Positions 52,127 through 60,887 of a stretch of DNA of 64,000 bases are shown one piece after another. Source of the stretch: Pseudomonas putida (lineage in GTDB: Bacteria > Pseudomonadota > Gammaproteobacteria > Pseudomonadales > Pseudomonadaceae); the NCBI RefSeq assembly GCF_022627325.1, contig NZ_JAETZZ010000014.1, positions 89,714-153,713 of the forward strand, in the 5' to 3' direction. Below the pieces are notes generated by a model. It saw only the letters and a program-made list of their open reading frames with translations. It had not been told where the DNA came from and made no database searches. The position numbers were made by a program, and so were the translations under genes. Numbering within the stretch: the first letter of the stretch is position 1; every line of letters begins with the position of its first letter.

Positions 52127-52485
52127 TACAACAACAACAAAAAATGCGACACCCAATAAAAACAACATGTACCGGCTCTGACATAACAAGAACAACACGG
52201 CAGAGGCGCAGCAAGCAGATTTTTTTGGAGTAGACACGCTTTTCAGGGGTTCGCCCCGCGGTCTGGCACAGAACAATAAAACTACCTCAAGGTAGCGGCA
52301 GCCAGCATCGGATCCTCAGGATGAAAGCAGGTCAGCGCTCAAAAAAATACGTTTGCTCTTGACCCCGGTTGGGGGTCACTCGCAGCACCAAGGCAAGCCT
52401 ACAAAAACAATAAAAGGTCGGCCTTCAATAATAAGAAAAGAGCAGGCAACAACGCTTTGAGGGGAGCTTCGGCTCCCCTCAGTGC
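52127..52485 (+). ncRNA. crcY: CrcY small RNA (Crc/Hfq-sequestering)
   Basis: A noncoding transcript of about 360 bases is predicted from the RpoN start to the hairpin at 52459-52480. It carries at least five A-rich catabolite-activity motifs of the AANAANAA type: acaacaacaacaaaaa, caataaaaacaaca, aacaagaacaacac, gaacaataaaac, aaaacaataaaagg and caataataagaaaag. These bind Hfq with Crc and so relieve catabolite repression of target mRNAs. In P. putida crcY lies between mvaB and an mgtC-family gene, as here. Ends are estimates. Confidence 0.88.
52459..52480. terminator. Shared hairpin ending crcY and the mgtC-family gene
   Basis: GAGGGGAGC, loop TTCG, GCTCCCCTC. A very stable tetraloop hairpin that overlaps the stop codon of the convergent MgtC-family gene. 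There is little T-run on the crcY side (agtgcttcct). Confidence 0.75.
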
Positions 52486-52997
52486 TTCCTGACATCCTCC
52501 TCCTGCTGCTTCTCCTCGTCCTGCCCCTCCACCTTCTCCACCATTATCGGCATCGTGGCCAGCACCAGCAGTGAAAGCACTGTGCTGATCAGCGCCGTCG
52601 CCTCACGCCCCATGCCTGCAGCGGTACCGATGGCAGCCGTCATCCACAGGCCGGCAGCCGTGGTCAGGCCTTTGACGTGGCTGGTGTCGCGACCATTACC
52701 TTTGAGGATGGTGCCCGCACCGAGAAACCCGATACCGGCGACGATACCCTGGATCACCCGGCTCAAGGCCTGCTCGTCGGCACCGGCCATGCTTGGCGCT
52801 AGCACGAATAACGCGGCGCCCATCGACACCAACATATGTGTACGCACCCCAGCGGACTTGCCTTTGTGCTCACGCTCGAAGCCCAGAATGGCCCCCAGAC
52901 TGGCGGCCATCAACAGGCGCAGGATGATGCGGGTGACTTCACGCACTTGCGTGATATCGGCGAATTCGGCTTGTATGGTTTGCCAGATCACGTCCAT
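52479..52997 (-). CDS. MgtC/SapB-family membrane protein
   Basis: 172 residues with four to five hydrophobic segments. Family blocks GAILGFEREHKGKSAGVRTH and GIGFLGAGTILKGNG are clear. The protein ends in an acidic, Glu/Gln-rich tail, without the C-terminal ACT-like domain of full MgtC, so it is the short SapB-like form. Role in magnesium or phosphate stress is suggested by family only. Confidence 0.9.
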   Translation of the reverse strand: MDVIWQTIQAEFADITQVREVTRIILRLLMAASLGAILGFEREHKGKSAGVRTHMLVSMGAALFVLAPSMAGADEQALSRVIQGIVAGIGFLGAGTILKGNGRDTSHVKGLTTAAGLWMTAAIGTAAGMGREATALISTVLSLLVLATMPIMVEKVEGQDEEKQQEEDVRKH

Positions 52998-53209
52998 GAA
53001 AAATTTCTCGCGGTCATGCTAGTGGCCGGCCCTGGCGCCGTTTCGCGGCTGAGTTCGCGCTCACAGCGCAGCCTTCAGAGCCGCGTACGGCAGGGCTCTT
53101 TGAGGGTGGACCGCCGCCGCCCCCACAAAGTGCCCCGCCCGGCGGTTTGATGCAGCAACCGTTGAGTGCCTGCGGTCACAGCTGTAACTGCAACCCGGAG
53201 GACTAGCCC

Positions 53210-53449
53210 ATGCCCGTCGAAATCGAAGAAAGCACCCGCCGCTGCACCCTCATAGGCGAAGACCTGCGCATCGAAGGTGATGGCCCGGACATTGAGATCA
53301 TTACCGATGAACAGTTGCGCATGTCCGTGGCGCTGTTGGCAGGCCAGCGTGTGCCGATCACCGAAGCCGAAGCCGACGCGCTGACCGTAGCCGGCGCCGT
53401 GGACAGCCGAAAACACTTGAAGGCGAGCGTTCCTGGCTCGGTAATCTAG
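53210..53449 (+). CDS. DUF3203-family protein
   Basis: 79 residues, soluble. The C-terminal block LLAGQRVPITEAEADALTVAGAV followed by HLKASVPGSVI matches DUF3203, a small Pseudomonas family of unknown role. A ggaggactagccc site precedes the ATG. Confidence 0.8.
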   Translation: MPVEIEESTRRCTLIGEDLRIEGDGPDIEIITDEQLRMSVALLAGQRVPITEAEADALTVAGAVDSRKHLKASVPGSVI

Positions 53450-53571
53450 AGTGGCTGAAGCACCGAGCAGCAACTGATCCGGTTTTTGGTGCATGGCCTG
53501 AGCCTGTACTGAAAACCGCTTCGGGCCCATAGTGGGGGTGACTTGCCTGTTCACCCTGCTGCCGAGCCTTC

Positions 53572-54981
53572 ATGAAACGCTACGAACGATTCGCCGATGA
53601 CATTGCCGAACTGATCCGCTCTGGCGTGCTCGGCCCCGGCCAACGCGTGCCATCGGTGCGCTACGCCAGCCAGACACACGGTGTCAGCCCGTCGACCGTG
53701 TTCCAGGCCTACTACCTGCTCGAACGCCGTGGGCTGATCCGCGCACGGCCGCGTTCAGGCTATTTCGTCACTGCCCATGCACCGCGTCACTTCTGCGAGC
53801 CACAGGCACTGGAGCCGCTGAGCGAATCGACTGACGTGGATGTCAGCGCCTTGGTGTTCTCGATACTCGAATCGATCAAGGACCCGAACACCGTGCCGTT
53901 CGGCTCAGCGTTCCCCAGCCCGGAACTGTTCCCGCTGCAGCGCCTGTCGCGCTCGCTGGCCAGCGCCAGCCGGGCCATGGACCCACGCATGGTGGTCACC
54001 GACCTGTCACCGGGCAACCCGCAACTGCGCCGGCAGATCGCCCTGCGCTACATGGTTGGCGGGATGATGCTGCCCATGGAGGAGTTGCTGATCACCAACG
54101 GCGCGCTGGAAGCACTGAACCTGTGCCTGCAGGCGGTCACCGAGCCGGGTGACCTGGTGGCGGTCGAGGCACCGGCCTTCTACGCCTGCCTACAGGTGCT
54201 GGAACGGCTCAAGCTCAAGGCAGTGGAAATACCCGTGCAGCCACGCGAGGGCATGGACCTGGCCGCCCTCGCCCAGACCTTGGAAAAGCACCCGGTCAAA
54301 GCCGTGTGGTGCATGACCAACTTCCAGAACCCGGTGGGCGCGAGCATGCCCGAGGCGAAGAAACAGGCGTTGGTAGCGTTGCTGGAGCGCCATCAGGTGC
54401 CGCTGATCGAGGACGATGTCTACGCCGAGCTGTATTACTCGCAACAGGCGCCCAAGCCTGCCAAGGCCTTCGACACTCAAGGCCTGGTCATGCACTGCGG
54501 CTCATTCGCCAAGAGCCTGGCGCCCGGTTACCGGATCGGCTGGGTAGCCGCAGGGCGCTTTGCCCAGAAGATCGAGCGGCTCAAGCTGATGACCTCACTG
54601 TGCGCCTCGATGCCGGCCCAGGCGGCCATTGCCGACTACCTGGAACACGGTGGGTATGACCGCCACTTGCGCAAACTGCGCTATGCCCTGGAAGGCCAGC
54701 AAGCCAACATGCTCGCCGCCATCTCGCGCTATTTTCCGGCGCAGACGCGAGTCAGCCAGCCTTCTGGCGGCTACTTTCTGTGGCTGGAACTGCCCGAACG
54801 GATAGACGCGCTGAAGCTGTTCCACATGGCCCTGGCCCAAGGCATCAGCATCGCGCCGGGGCCTATATTTTCGCCCACCCGCCGCTTTGGCAACTGCATC
54901 CGCCTGAACTATGGCACCCCGTGGAGCGACACCGCCGAGCGGGCCATGGGAACCCTAGGCCGCATCATCCGCTCGTTCTGA
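53572..54981 (+). CDS. MocR-type GntR regulator with aminotransferase domain
   Basis: 469 residues. N-terminal GntR winged helix-turn-helix (VPSVRYASQTHGVSPSTVFQ near residues 27-46) and a fold-type I aminotransferase domain in which the PLP-binding Lys is about residue 314 (CGSFAKSLAPGYRIGW). Such regulators sense PLP together with an amino compound. Targets are unknown; it is monocistronic and upstream of a histidine kinase gene. Confidence 0.93.
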   Translation: MKRYERFADDIAELIRSGVLGPGQRVPSVRYASQTHGVSPSTVFQAYYLLERRGLIRARPRSGYFVTAHAPRHFCEPQALEPLSESTDVDVSALVFSILESIKDPNTVPFGSAFPSPELFPLQRLSRSLASASRAMDPRMVVTDLSPGNPQLRRQIALRYMVGGMMLPMEELLITNGALEALNLCLQAVTEPGDLVAVEAPAFYACLQVLERLKLKAVEIPVQPREGMDLAALAQTLEKHPVKAVWCMTNFQNPVGASMPEAKKQALVALLERHQVPLIEDDVYAELYYSQQAPKPAKAFDTQGLVMHCGSFAKSLAPGYRIGWVAAGRFAQKIERLKLMTSLCASMPAQAAIADYLEHGGYDRHLRKLRYALEGQQANMLAAISRYFPAQTRVSQPSGGYFLWLELPERIDALKLFHMALAQGISIAPGPIFSPTRRFGNCIRLNYGTPWSDTAERAMGTLGRIIRSF

Positions 54982-55082
54982 CAGCAAAATGGGCATTCGG
55001 GCGTAACCTGGCAAAATTACGAGTAGGCGTAGCACAGCCGCAGCGTTAAAGTCTTAGCCACGCACTGCTGCCGGACGCTGCC

Positions 55083-57155
55083 ATGCCTGTGAACGAGATG
55101 CTTGCCCTGCGCGAAGAAATCGCCACCTTGCGCCAACGTATCACGCAGCTTGAAGCCGAACTGCAGCAGCATTCGCCGCTAGGCCTGGATGTTTACCGCT
55201 TTCTGTTCGATACCATGGACGAAGGCTTCTGCATCATCGAATTCATTGACGGCCCCCATGGCCCGCTGAGTGATTTCGTGCACGTGCTCGTCAACCCCGC
55301 CTATACCAAGCACGCCGGCATCGCTGACGCGACCGGCCAGAAAATGCGCGACATATTGCCTGATGAAGCCGACGCGTGGGTTGCCCGTTACGGTCCCGTG
55401 CTGCACACCGGTGCCCCCCAGCAATTCGAACAGGAACTACGAGCCAGCGGCCGCGTTCTGTCAGTGAGCTCTTTTCGTATCGAGCCGCCGGAGCGCCGGC
55501 AGGTTGCGGTTCTGTTCAAGGATGTGACCGAGCGGTGCAACAGCGAGCAGGCCCTTGCGCAGCTCAATGCACACCTGGAGCAACGGGCAAGCGAAGCTAT
55601 GGCACAGCGCAGCCTGTTCGCAGAGCTTATCGACCAGAGCGCAGCCAACGTGCACGTGCTCGACAACGGCATGCACTGGCTGGCCGTCAATCGCAAGGCC
55701 AGAGAGGACTTTCGGTTCCTGTATGGCCATACACCGGTAGTCGGCGCCTACATGCCGTCGCTGATGGGTGACAATGCCGCAGATCGCGAGACGATCCTGC
55801 CCTTATGGCGACGGGCACTGCAGGGCGAGCAGTTCACCGAGATCGGTGCATTCGGCCAGCAACCAGACCAGCGCCATTATGAACTGCGCTTCAATGCCCT
55901 GCGTGACGCTGCTGGGGCCCCGGTAGGCGCTTACCTGTTCGCCTATGACATCAGCGACCGCGTACAGGCGCAACAACGCCTTGCCAACGCAGAGCAGGCC
56001 CTGCGCCAGGCGCAAAAGATGGAGGCCGTCGGGCAGCTTAGCGGCGGCATCGCACATGACTTCAATAATTTGCTCGGCAGCATCCTCAATACCCAGGAAC
56101 TGATCCAGCTGCGCCTGCAGCAACAGCGTTATACCGAGCTGGACAATTTACTCGACATGTCCAACAGCACGGCCAAACGCGCCTCATCCCTGGTGCAACG
56201 ACTGCTGGCATTCTCGCGCCAACAAACCCTGCAACCACGCGCCACGGAGGTGGCAGAGCTGCTGGGCGGCATGCAGGAGCTGCTACGCCGAACGATCGGC
56301 CCCTCCATTTCCCTGCACAGCCGGTTCGCTCCTGAACTATGGCCCACCTTCATCGACCCGCCACAGTTGGAAAGCGCCCTGCTCAACTTGTGCATCAATG
56401 CACGTGACGCGCTGCCTGACGGGGGTGTCATCAGTATCCATGGTGACAACGTGGCGCTCGACAGTGATCAGGCACGCCCTTTGGGGTTGCCCAGCGGCGA
56501 CTACGTGCGCCTTAGCGTTGTCGACAACGGCTGCGGGATGAGCGAGGAAGTGGTCGCACGTGCCTTCGACCCTTTTTTCTCAACCAAACCCATTGGCAAG
56601 GGCAGCGGCCTGGGGCTGTCGATGACCTATGGTTTCGTGCGCCAGTCCGGTGGGCAGTCACGCGTGCTTTCGCAACCCGGCATGGGCACACGTGTGGAAT
56701 TGTACCTGCCGCGCCATCACCAGCAGCCCACGGCGCAGCCCCAGGCGCCCAAGGCCAGCGCTCTGGATCAACACCGTGCCAACGGGCAGCGCATCGTGCT
56801 GGTGGAAGACCAGCTAGCCCTGCGCGTGGTGATCAGCGAGGTACTGCAAGAGCAGGGTTACCGGGTCAGCGCCTTCGAGAATGGGCGGGGCGCCTTGGCA
56901 CACCTGGAACACAGCGAACGGCCGGACCTGCTGATAAGCGACATCGGCCTGCCCGACGGCCCCAACGGTCGCCATGTGGCGGAGCACTACCGGCGGCAGC
57001 ACCCCGACCTCAAAGTGCTGTTCATTACCGGCTATGACAACAGTGCGGCGCTGGGGGGCGGCCCGCTACTCCATGGCGCTCATGTGCTGGGCAAGCCGTT
57101 CGAGCTGGACGTGCTGGCCGAGTGCGTGCAGCAACTGCTGAGCGGTGCCGATTAG
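55083..57155 (+). CDS. Hybrid sensor histidine kinase
   Basis: 690 residues. A short N-terminal coiled coil (residues 3-28), a PAS-like domain (about 35-155), a second PAS domain (about 180-300), HisKA with the phosphorylated His near 325 (GGIAHDFNNLLGS), an ATPase domain with N box NLCINARDAL and G boxes GCGMSEE and GSGLGLSM, and a C-terminal receiver with the Asp near 620 (LLISDIGLPDG). No transmembrane segment, so it senses something in the cytoplasm. No response regulator with an output domain is nearby. The stop overlaps the convergent SDR stop by four bases. Confidence 0.93.
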   Translation: MPVNEMLALREEIATLRQRITQLEAELQQHSPLGLDVYRFLFDTMDEGFCIIEFIDGPHGPLSDFVHVLVNPAYTKHAGIADATGQKMRDILPDEADAWVARYGPVLHTGAPQQFEQELRASGRVLSVSSFRIEPPERRQVAVLFKDVTERCNSEQALAQLNAHLEQRASEAMAQRSLFAELIDQSAANVHVLDNGMHWLAVNRKAREDFRFLYGHTPVVGAYMPSLMGDNAADRETILPLWRRALQGEQFTEIGAFGQQPDQRHYELRFNALRDAAGAPVGAYLFAYDISDRVQAQQRLANAEQALRQAQKMEAVGQLSGGIAHDFNNLLGSILNTQELIQLRLQQQRYTELDNLLDMSNSTAKRASSLVQRLLAFSRQQTLQPRATEVAELLGGMQELLRRTIGPSISLHSRFAPELWPTFIDPPQLESALLNLCINARDALPDGGVISIHGDNVALDSDQARPLGLPSGDYVRLSVVDNGCGMSEEVVARAFDPFFSTKPIGKGSGLGLSMTYGFVRQSGGQSRVLSQPGMGTRVELYLPRHHQQPTAQPQAPKASALDQHRANGQRIVLVEDQLALRVVISEVLQEQGYRVSAFENGRGALAHLEHSERPDLLISDIGLPDGPNGRHVAEHYRRQHPDLKVLFITGYDNSAALGGGPLLHGAHVLGKPFELDVLAECVQQLLSGAD

Positions 57156-57898
57156 CGCCCGCCGCCAAGGTCGAGAAAGCTACCAGTGGAATAGGACGCC
57201 TTGTCCGACAGCAACCAGAGAATGGCCTCGGCCACTTCTTCCGGGCGACCGCCACGCCCCATGGGCAAGCCAGGTTCCAGCTTGGCGACACGGTCGGGGT
57301 CGCCGGACAGGGCGTGGAAGTCGGTATGAATGTAGCCTGGGCGCACGCCATTGACCCGCACACCCTCACCTGCCACTTCCTTGGCCAAGCCAAGGGTGAA
57401 GGTATCGAGGGCGCCTTTGGACGCGGCGTAGTCCACATACTCGTTGGGTGAGCCCAGGCGTGCAGCCCTTGATGACACATTGACGATGGCCCCACCTTGG
57501 CCACCGTGGCGGCGGGCCATGCGCAGCAAGGCGTGCTTGGCACAAAGCATCGGCCCGACGACATTGGTTTTCATCACCTTGAGCAGGCGGAACTCCGACA
57601 TGTCTTCCACGCGGCTCTGCTGGCCGATGGTGCCCGCGTTGTTCACCAGTGCGGTGACGGCGCCGAGCGCTTCATCGACGCGGTGGAACAGCTGGATCAC
57701 CTCGTCCTCGACACTGGCGTCTGCACGCACACAAATGGCCTGGGCGCCGAGTGCGCGGACCTGGGCAAGAATGGCGTGCGCGGCCTGGTCATCGGCGTGG
57801 TAGTTGATGCAGATGCGGTAACCCTCACGGGCAGCCTGCAGCGCGGTGGCGGCGCCGATGCCACGGCTGGCGCCGGTGATGACAATGACTTTCTCCAT
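57152..57898 (-). CDS. Short-chain dehydrogenase/reductase
   Basis: 248 residues, classical SDR. Cofactor motif TGASRGIGAATALQ, NNAG present, and the YxxxK active site in YVDYAASKGALDTF. Closest in outline to glucose-1-dehydrogenase/FabG-like members. The substrate is unknown. Converges on the histidine kinase gene. Confidence 0.9.
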   Translation of the reverse strand: MEKVIVITGASRGIGAATALQAAREGYRICINYHADDQAAHAILAQVRALGAQAICVRADASVEDEVIQLFHRVDEALGAVTALVNNAGTIGQQSRVEDMSEFRLLKVMKTNVVGPMLCAKHALLRMARRHGGQGGAIVNVSSRAARLGSPNEYVDYAASKGALDTFTLGLAKEVAGEGVRVNGVRPGYIHTDFHALSGDPDRVAKLEPGLPMGRGGRPEEVAEAILWLLSDKASYSTGSFLDLGGGR

Positions 57899-57997
57899 GG
57901 GCCTGCCAAATCACGTGGGAACATAGGTTCGACAATAGGGGAAAAGCCAGCCTCTTGGAATGACCCAGCACAACAGCTCAGCAATTTCGCCCCGCGC

Positions 57998-58291
57998 TCA
58001 GGGCTCGAACCCTTCGACGATGATCACCTCAGCCTTGGCCACGCCGTGACGATGGCTGCACGCTTGTTGGTACAGCTCGGATCGATAGCAGGCCAGCGCC
58101 TGTTCGTAGGTCTGGAACTCGATCACCACGGTCCGCTGGGGCGTCGACCGCCCTTCCATCGCCTCGCTGCGCCCGCCCCGGGCCAGGAACCGCCCGCCGA
58201 ATGCGGCAAAGGCGGCGGGCGCACGTTGGGTGTACTGCTGATACTGCTCGGGGTCGGTCACGTCCACGTGGGCAATCCAATACGCTTTCAT
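57998..58291 (-). CDS. DUF1330-family protein
   Basis: 97 residues of the ferredoxin-like DUF1330 fold: start MKAYWIAHVDVTDPEQYQQY, middle GGRFLARGGRSEAMEG, end VIIVEGFEP. The family is common and uncharacterised. It is divergent from ribBX, and the 78-base gap between them contains the ATGGTATACCAT palindrome, so both may answer to the same regulator. Confidence 0.88.
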   Translation of the reverse strand: MKAYWIAHVDVTDPEQYQQYTQRAPAAFAAFGGRFLARGGRSEAMEGRSTPQRTVVIEFQTYEQALACYRSELYQQACSHRHGVAKAEVIIVEGFEP

Positions 58292-58326
58292 TCGCTACTC
58301 TCCTGATGCAAAACTATTTGTGTATG

Positions 58327-58338
58327 ATGGTATACCAT
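58327..58338. promoter_or_regulatory. ATGGTATACCAT operator candidate
   Basis: A perfect 12-bp palindrome in the divergent DUF1330-ribBX gap. The half ATGGTAT also occurs, on the minus strand, at 59702-59712 upstream of the ABC importer genes (taccataata on the plus strand in both places). GntR/FCD regulators bind sites of this shape; the protein is not encoded nearby. Confidence 0.6.
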
Positions 58339-58369
58339 AATAATCACCCATTCACAGTGAGCGTTCAGC

Positions 58370-59485
58370 ATGGCTTTCAACACGATCGAAGCACTCCTCG
58401 AGGACTACCGCCAAGGCAAGATGGTGCTGCTGGTGGACGACGAGGATCGGGAGAACGAGGGCGACCTGCTGATCGCCGCCGAGCGCTGTGACGCGCAGGC
58501 CATCAACTTCATGGCCCGCGAAGCGCGGGGCCTGATCTGCCTGACCCTGACCGATGAGCATTGTCAGCGCTTGGGGCTGGAGCAGATGGTACCGGCCAAC
58601 GGCAGCGCGTTCAGCACCGCCTTCACCGTATCCATCGAGGCGGCCACGGGGGTGACCACGGGCATTTCTGCGGCTGACAGGGCGCGCACCGTGGCCGCAG
58701 CCATGGCCGCCGATGCCCGCCCGGCGGATCTGGTGCAGCCCGGCCACATCTTCCCACTGCGTGCCCGCGAAGGCGGTGTGCTGAACCGCGCCGGCCATAC
58801 CGAAGCGGGTTGCGACTTGGCACGCCTGGCCGGTTTTGCCCCGGCTTCGGTGATCGTCGAGGTGCTCAACGATGACGGCACCATGGCCCGCCGACCGGAC
58901 CTGGAAGTATTCGCCGCTCGGCACGGCATCAAGATCGGCACCATCGCCGACCTGATCCACTACCGCCTGAGCACCGAGCAGACCATCAAGCGCATCGGTG
59001 AGCGCGAGCTGCCGACCGTGCACGGCACCTTCCGCCTGGTGACCTATGAAGACCGTATCGAAGGCGGTGTGCACATGGCCATGGTGATGGGCGATATCCG
59101 CCGCGAGCAGCCGACGTTGGTGCGCGTGCACGTCATCGACCCGTTGCGCGACCTGGTCGGTGCCGAGTATGCCGGGCCGGCGAACTGGACCTTGTGGGCT
59201 GCGCTGCAGAAGGTCGCCGAGGAAGGTGCCGGGGTGGTGGTGATCCTGGCCAACCATGAATCATCCCAGGCACTGCTCGAACGCATCCCGCAACTGACTC
59301 AGCCGCTGCGTCCGTACCAGCGGGGCCAGTCGAAGGTGTACTCGGAAGTCGGCACTGGCGCGCAGATTCTCCAGGACCTGGGCGTCGGCAAGCTCCGCCA
59401 CCTGGGCCCCCCGCTCAAATACGCAGGCCTGGCGGGCTATGAGCTGGAAGTGGTCCAAAGCATCCCCTTCCAAGCCCCCAGCTGA
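58370..59485 (+). CDS. ribBX: RibBX: 3,4-dihydroxy-2-butanone-4-phosphate synthase with a degenerate GTP cyclohydrolase II half
   Basis: 371 residues. The N-terminal RibB domain is complete (DDEDRENEGDLLIAAERCD; GVTTGISAADRARTV; RAGHTEAGCDLARLAG). The C-terminal domain has the GTP cyclohydrolase II fold but, where the zinc cysteines should be, reads LVRVHVIDPLRDLVGAEYAG with no Cys. It therefore should not make the formamidopyrimidine product. No room for an FMN riboswitch is left in the 78-base upstream gap. Together with the operator, this suggests a role outside routine riboflavin synthesis. Confidence 0.9.
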   Translation: MAFNTIEALLEDYRQGKMVLLVDDEDRENEGDLLIAAERCDAQAINFMAREARGLICLTLTDEHCQRLGLEQMVPANGSAFSTAFTVSIEAATGVTTGISAADRARTVAAAMAADARPADLVQPGHIFPLRAREGGVLNRAGHTEAGCDLARLAGFAPASVIVEVLNDDGTMARRPDLEVFAARHGIKIGTIADLIHYRLSTEQTIKRIGERELPTVHGTFRLVTYEDRIEGGVHMAMVMGDIRREQPTLVRVHVIDPLRDLVGAEYAGPANWTLWAALQKVAEEGAGVVVILANHESSQALLERIPQLTQPLRPYQRGQSKVYSEVGTGAQILQDLGVGKLRHLGPPLKYAGLAGYELEVVQSIPFQAPS

Positions 59486-59492
59486 AAGCTCC

Positions 59493-59650
59493 AAGCTGCA
59501 AGCTGCAAGCTGCAAGCTGCAAGCAAAAGCAAAAGCAAAAGCAAAAGCCGATCTTCGGCACGACGCGAACCGCTTCTACTTGCAGCTTGCAGCTTGAAGC
59601 TTGCCGCTCAGAAGCCCGCTTCTACTTGCAGCTTGCAGCTTGAAGCTTGG
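59493..59650. repeat. Dense tandem and inverted repeat block
   Basis: Four and a half tandem copies of AAGCTGC (59493-59524), then four of AAAAGC (59525-59548), then two direct repeats of a 33-base unit starting cgcttctacttgcagcttgc (59571-59603 and 59617-59649). The last units contain the inverse of the first heptamer (GCAGCTT), so the transcript could form long hairpins. It lies in the gap after ribBX. The rest of the gap (to 59861) holds the importer promoter region. Confidence 0.8.
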
Positions 59651-59700
59651 AGCTCAAAGAAGAGTGATGGCCGGTAGCCTCTCCCTCTTGCCAAAATCTT

Positions 59701-59725
59701 GGAATACCATAATATGATATCCCGT
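59701..59725. promoter_or_regulatory. Imperfect operator candidate before the ABC importer
   Basis: gaataccataatatgatatcc contains, on the minus strand, GGATATCATATTATGGTATTCC, with the same ATGGTAT half site as the palindrome at 58327. It lies 140 bases before the binding-protein gene. Confidence 0.45.
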
Positions 59726-59861
59726 AGACCTTGAAATCGCAGGCCGCTACCTACACTTACCCAACGGCCACCGACACTTTGTTTTAGCTGCTCCCCGAAT
59801 ACTGTTGGCGGGCGCACTACCAGCCCCGCCTCGAATAACAAAAAGCAACGAGGGCGTAACC

Positions 59862-60887
59862 ATGCTGTTGAGCAAACGTGTAACCGCAGTGCTGTCCGCC
59901 AGCCTGCTGACCCTGGCATGTCAGGCGACCCAGGCCGCTGACAGCCTCAACTTCGTCAGCTGGGGCGGTACCACCCAGGACGCCCAGAAAGAAGCATGGG
60001 CCGTACCTTTCAGCAAATCGACCAACATCAAAGTGGTACAGGACGGCCCGACCGACTACGGCAAGCTCAAAGCCATGGTCGAGAGCGGCAACGTGCAGTG
60101 GGACGTGGTCGACGTGGAAGCCGACTTCGCCCTGCGTGCCGCCAGTGAGGGCCTGCTCGAACCCCTCGATTTCACCACCATCGCGCGCGACAAGATCGAC
60201 CCACGCTTCGTCTCCGACCATGGCGTCGGTTCGTTCTTCTTCTCGTTCGTGCTCGGCTACAACGAAGGCAAGCTCGGCGCCAACAAACCGGTGGACTGGA
60301 CCGCCCTGTTCGACACCAAGACCTACCCCGGCAAACGCGCCCTGTACAAGTGGCCGAGCCCCGGCGTGCTGGAACTGGCCCTGCTGGCTGACGGCGTGCC
60401 GGCTGACAAGCTCTACCCGCTGGACCTGGACCGCGCCTTCAAGAAGCTCGACACCATCAAGAAAGACATCGTCTGGTGGGGCGGTGGGGCCCAGTCGCAG
60501 CAATTGCTGGCCTCCGGCGAAGCCTCGCTTGGCCAGTTCTGGAACGGCCGCGTCTACGCCCTGCAGCAAGATGGAGCGCCCGTGGGCGTGAGCTGGAAGC
60601 AAAACCTGGTCATGGCCGATTTCCTGGTCATCCCCAAGGGCGCCAAGAACAAGGACGCGGCCATGAAGTTCCTGGCCCAGGCCAGCAGCGCCGAAGGCCA
60701 GGCCGATTTCGCCAACAAGACCGCCTACGCGCCGGTGAACCTGGACAGCGTGGCCAAGCTCGACAAAGACCTCGCGCAGAACCTGCCAACCGCCTACGCC
60801 CAGGACCAGGTAACCCTGGACTTCGCCTACTGGGCCAAGAACGGCCAGGCCATCGCCGCGCGCTGGAATGAGTGGTTGGTGAAATGA
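59862..60887 (+). CDS. Polyamine-type ABC transporter substrate-binding protein
   Basis: 341 residues: signal peptide (MLLSKRVTAVLSASLLTLAC, cleavage near QAA) and a PotD/PotF-class binding fold (LNFVSWGGTTQDAQKEAWAV; later WWGGGAQSQQLLASGEASLG). The ligand cannot be told; PotD-like proteins of pseudomonads also bind betaines, opines and GABA. The ATG follows cgagggcgtaacc. Stop overlaps the next gene (ATGA). Confidence 0.88.
   Translation: MLLSKRVTAVLSASLLTLACQATQAADSLNFVSWGGTTQDAQKEAWAVPFSKSTNIKVVQDGPTDYGKLKAMVESGNVQWDVVDVEADFALRAASEGLLEPLDFTTIARDKIDPRFVSDHGVGSFFFSFVLGYNEGKLGANKPVDWTALFDTKTYPGKRALYKWPSPGVLELALLADGVPADKLYPLDLDRAFKKLDTIKKDIVWWGGGAQSQQLLASGEASLGQFWNGRVYALQQDGAPVGVSWKQNLVMADFLVIPKGAKNKDAAMKFLAQASSAEGQADFANKTAYAPVNLDSVAKLDKDLAQNLPTAYAQDQVTLDFAYWAKNGQAIAARWNEWLVK

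Noticed and set aside
58292..58369. FMN riboswitch before ribBX
   Set aside because: The gap is only 78 bases, too short for the aptamer, and the conserved FMN-element sequence is not present.
59493..59548. CRISPR or origin iterons
   Set aside because: The heptamers and hexamers are directly abutting with no spacers, and no replication gene or DnaA boxes are near.
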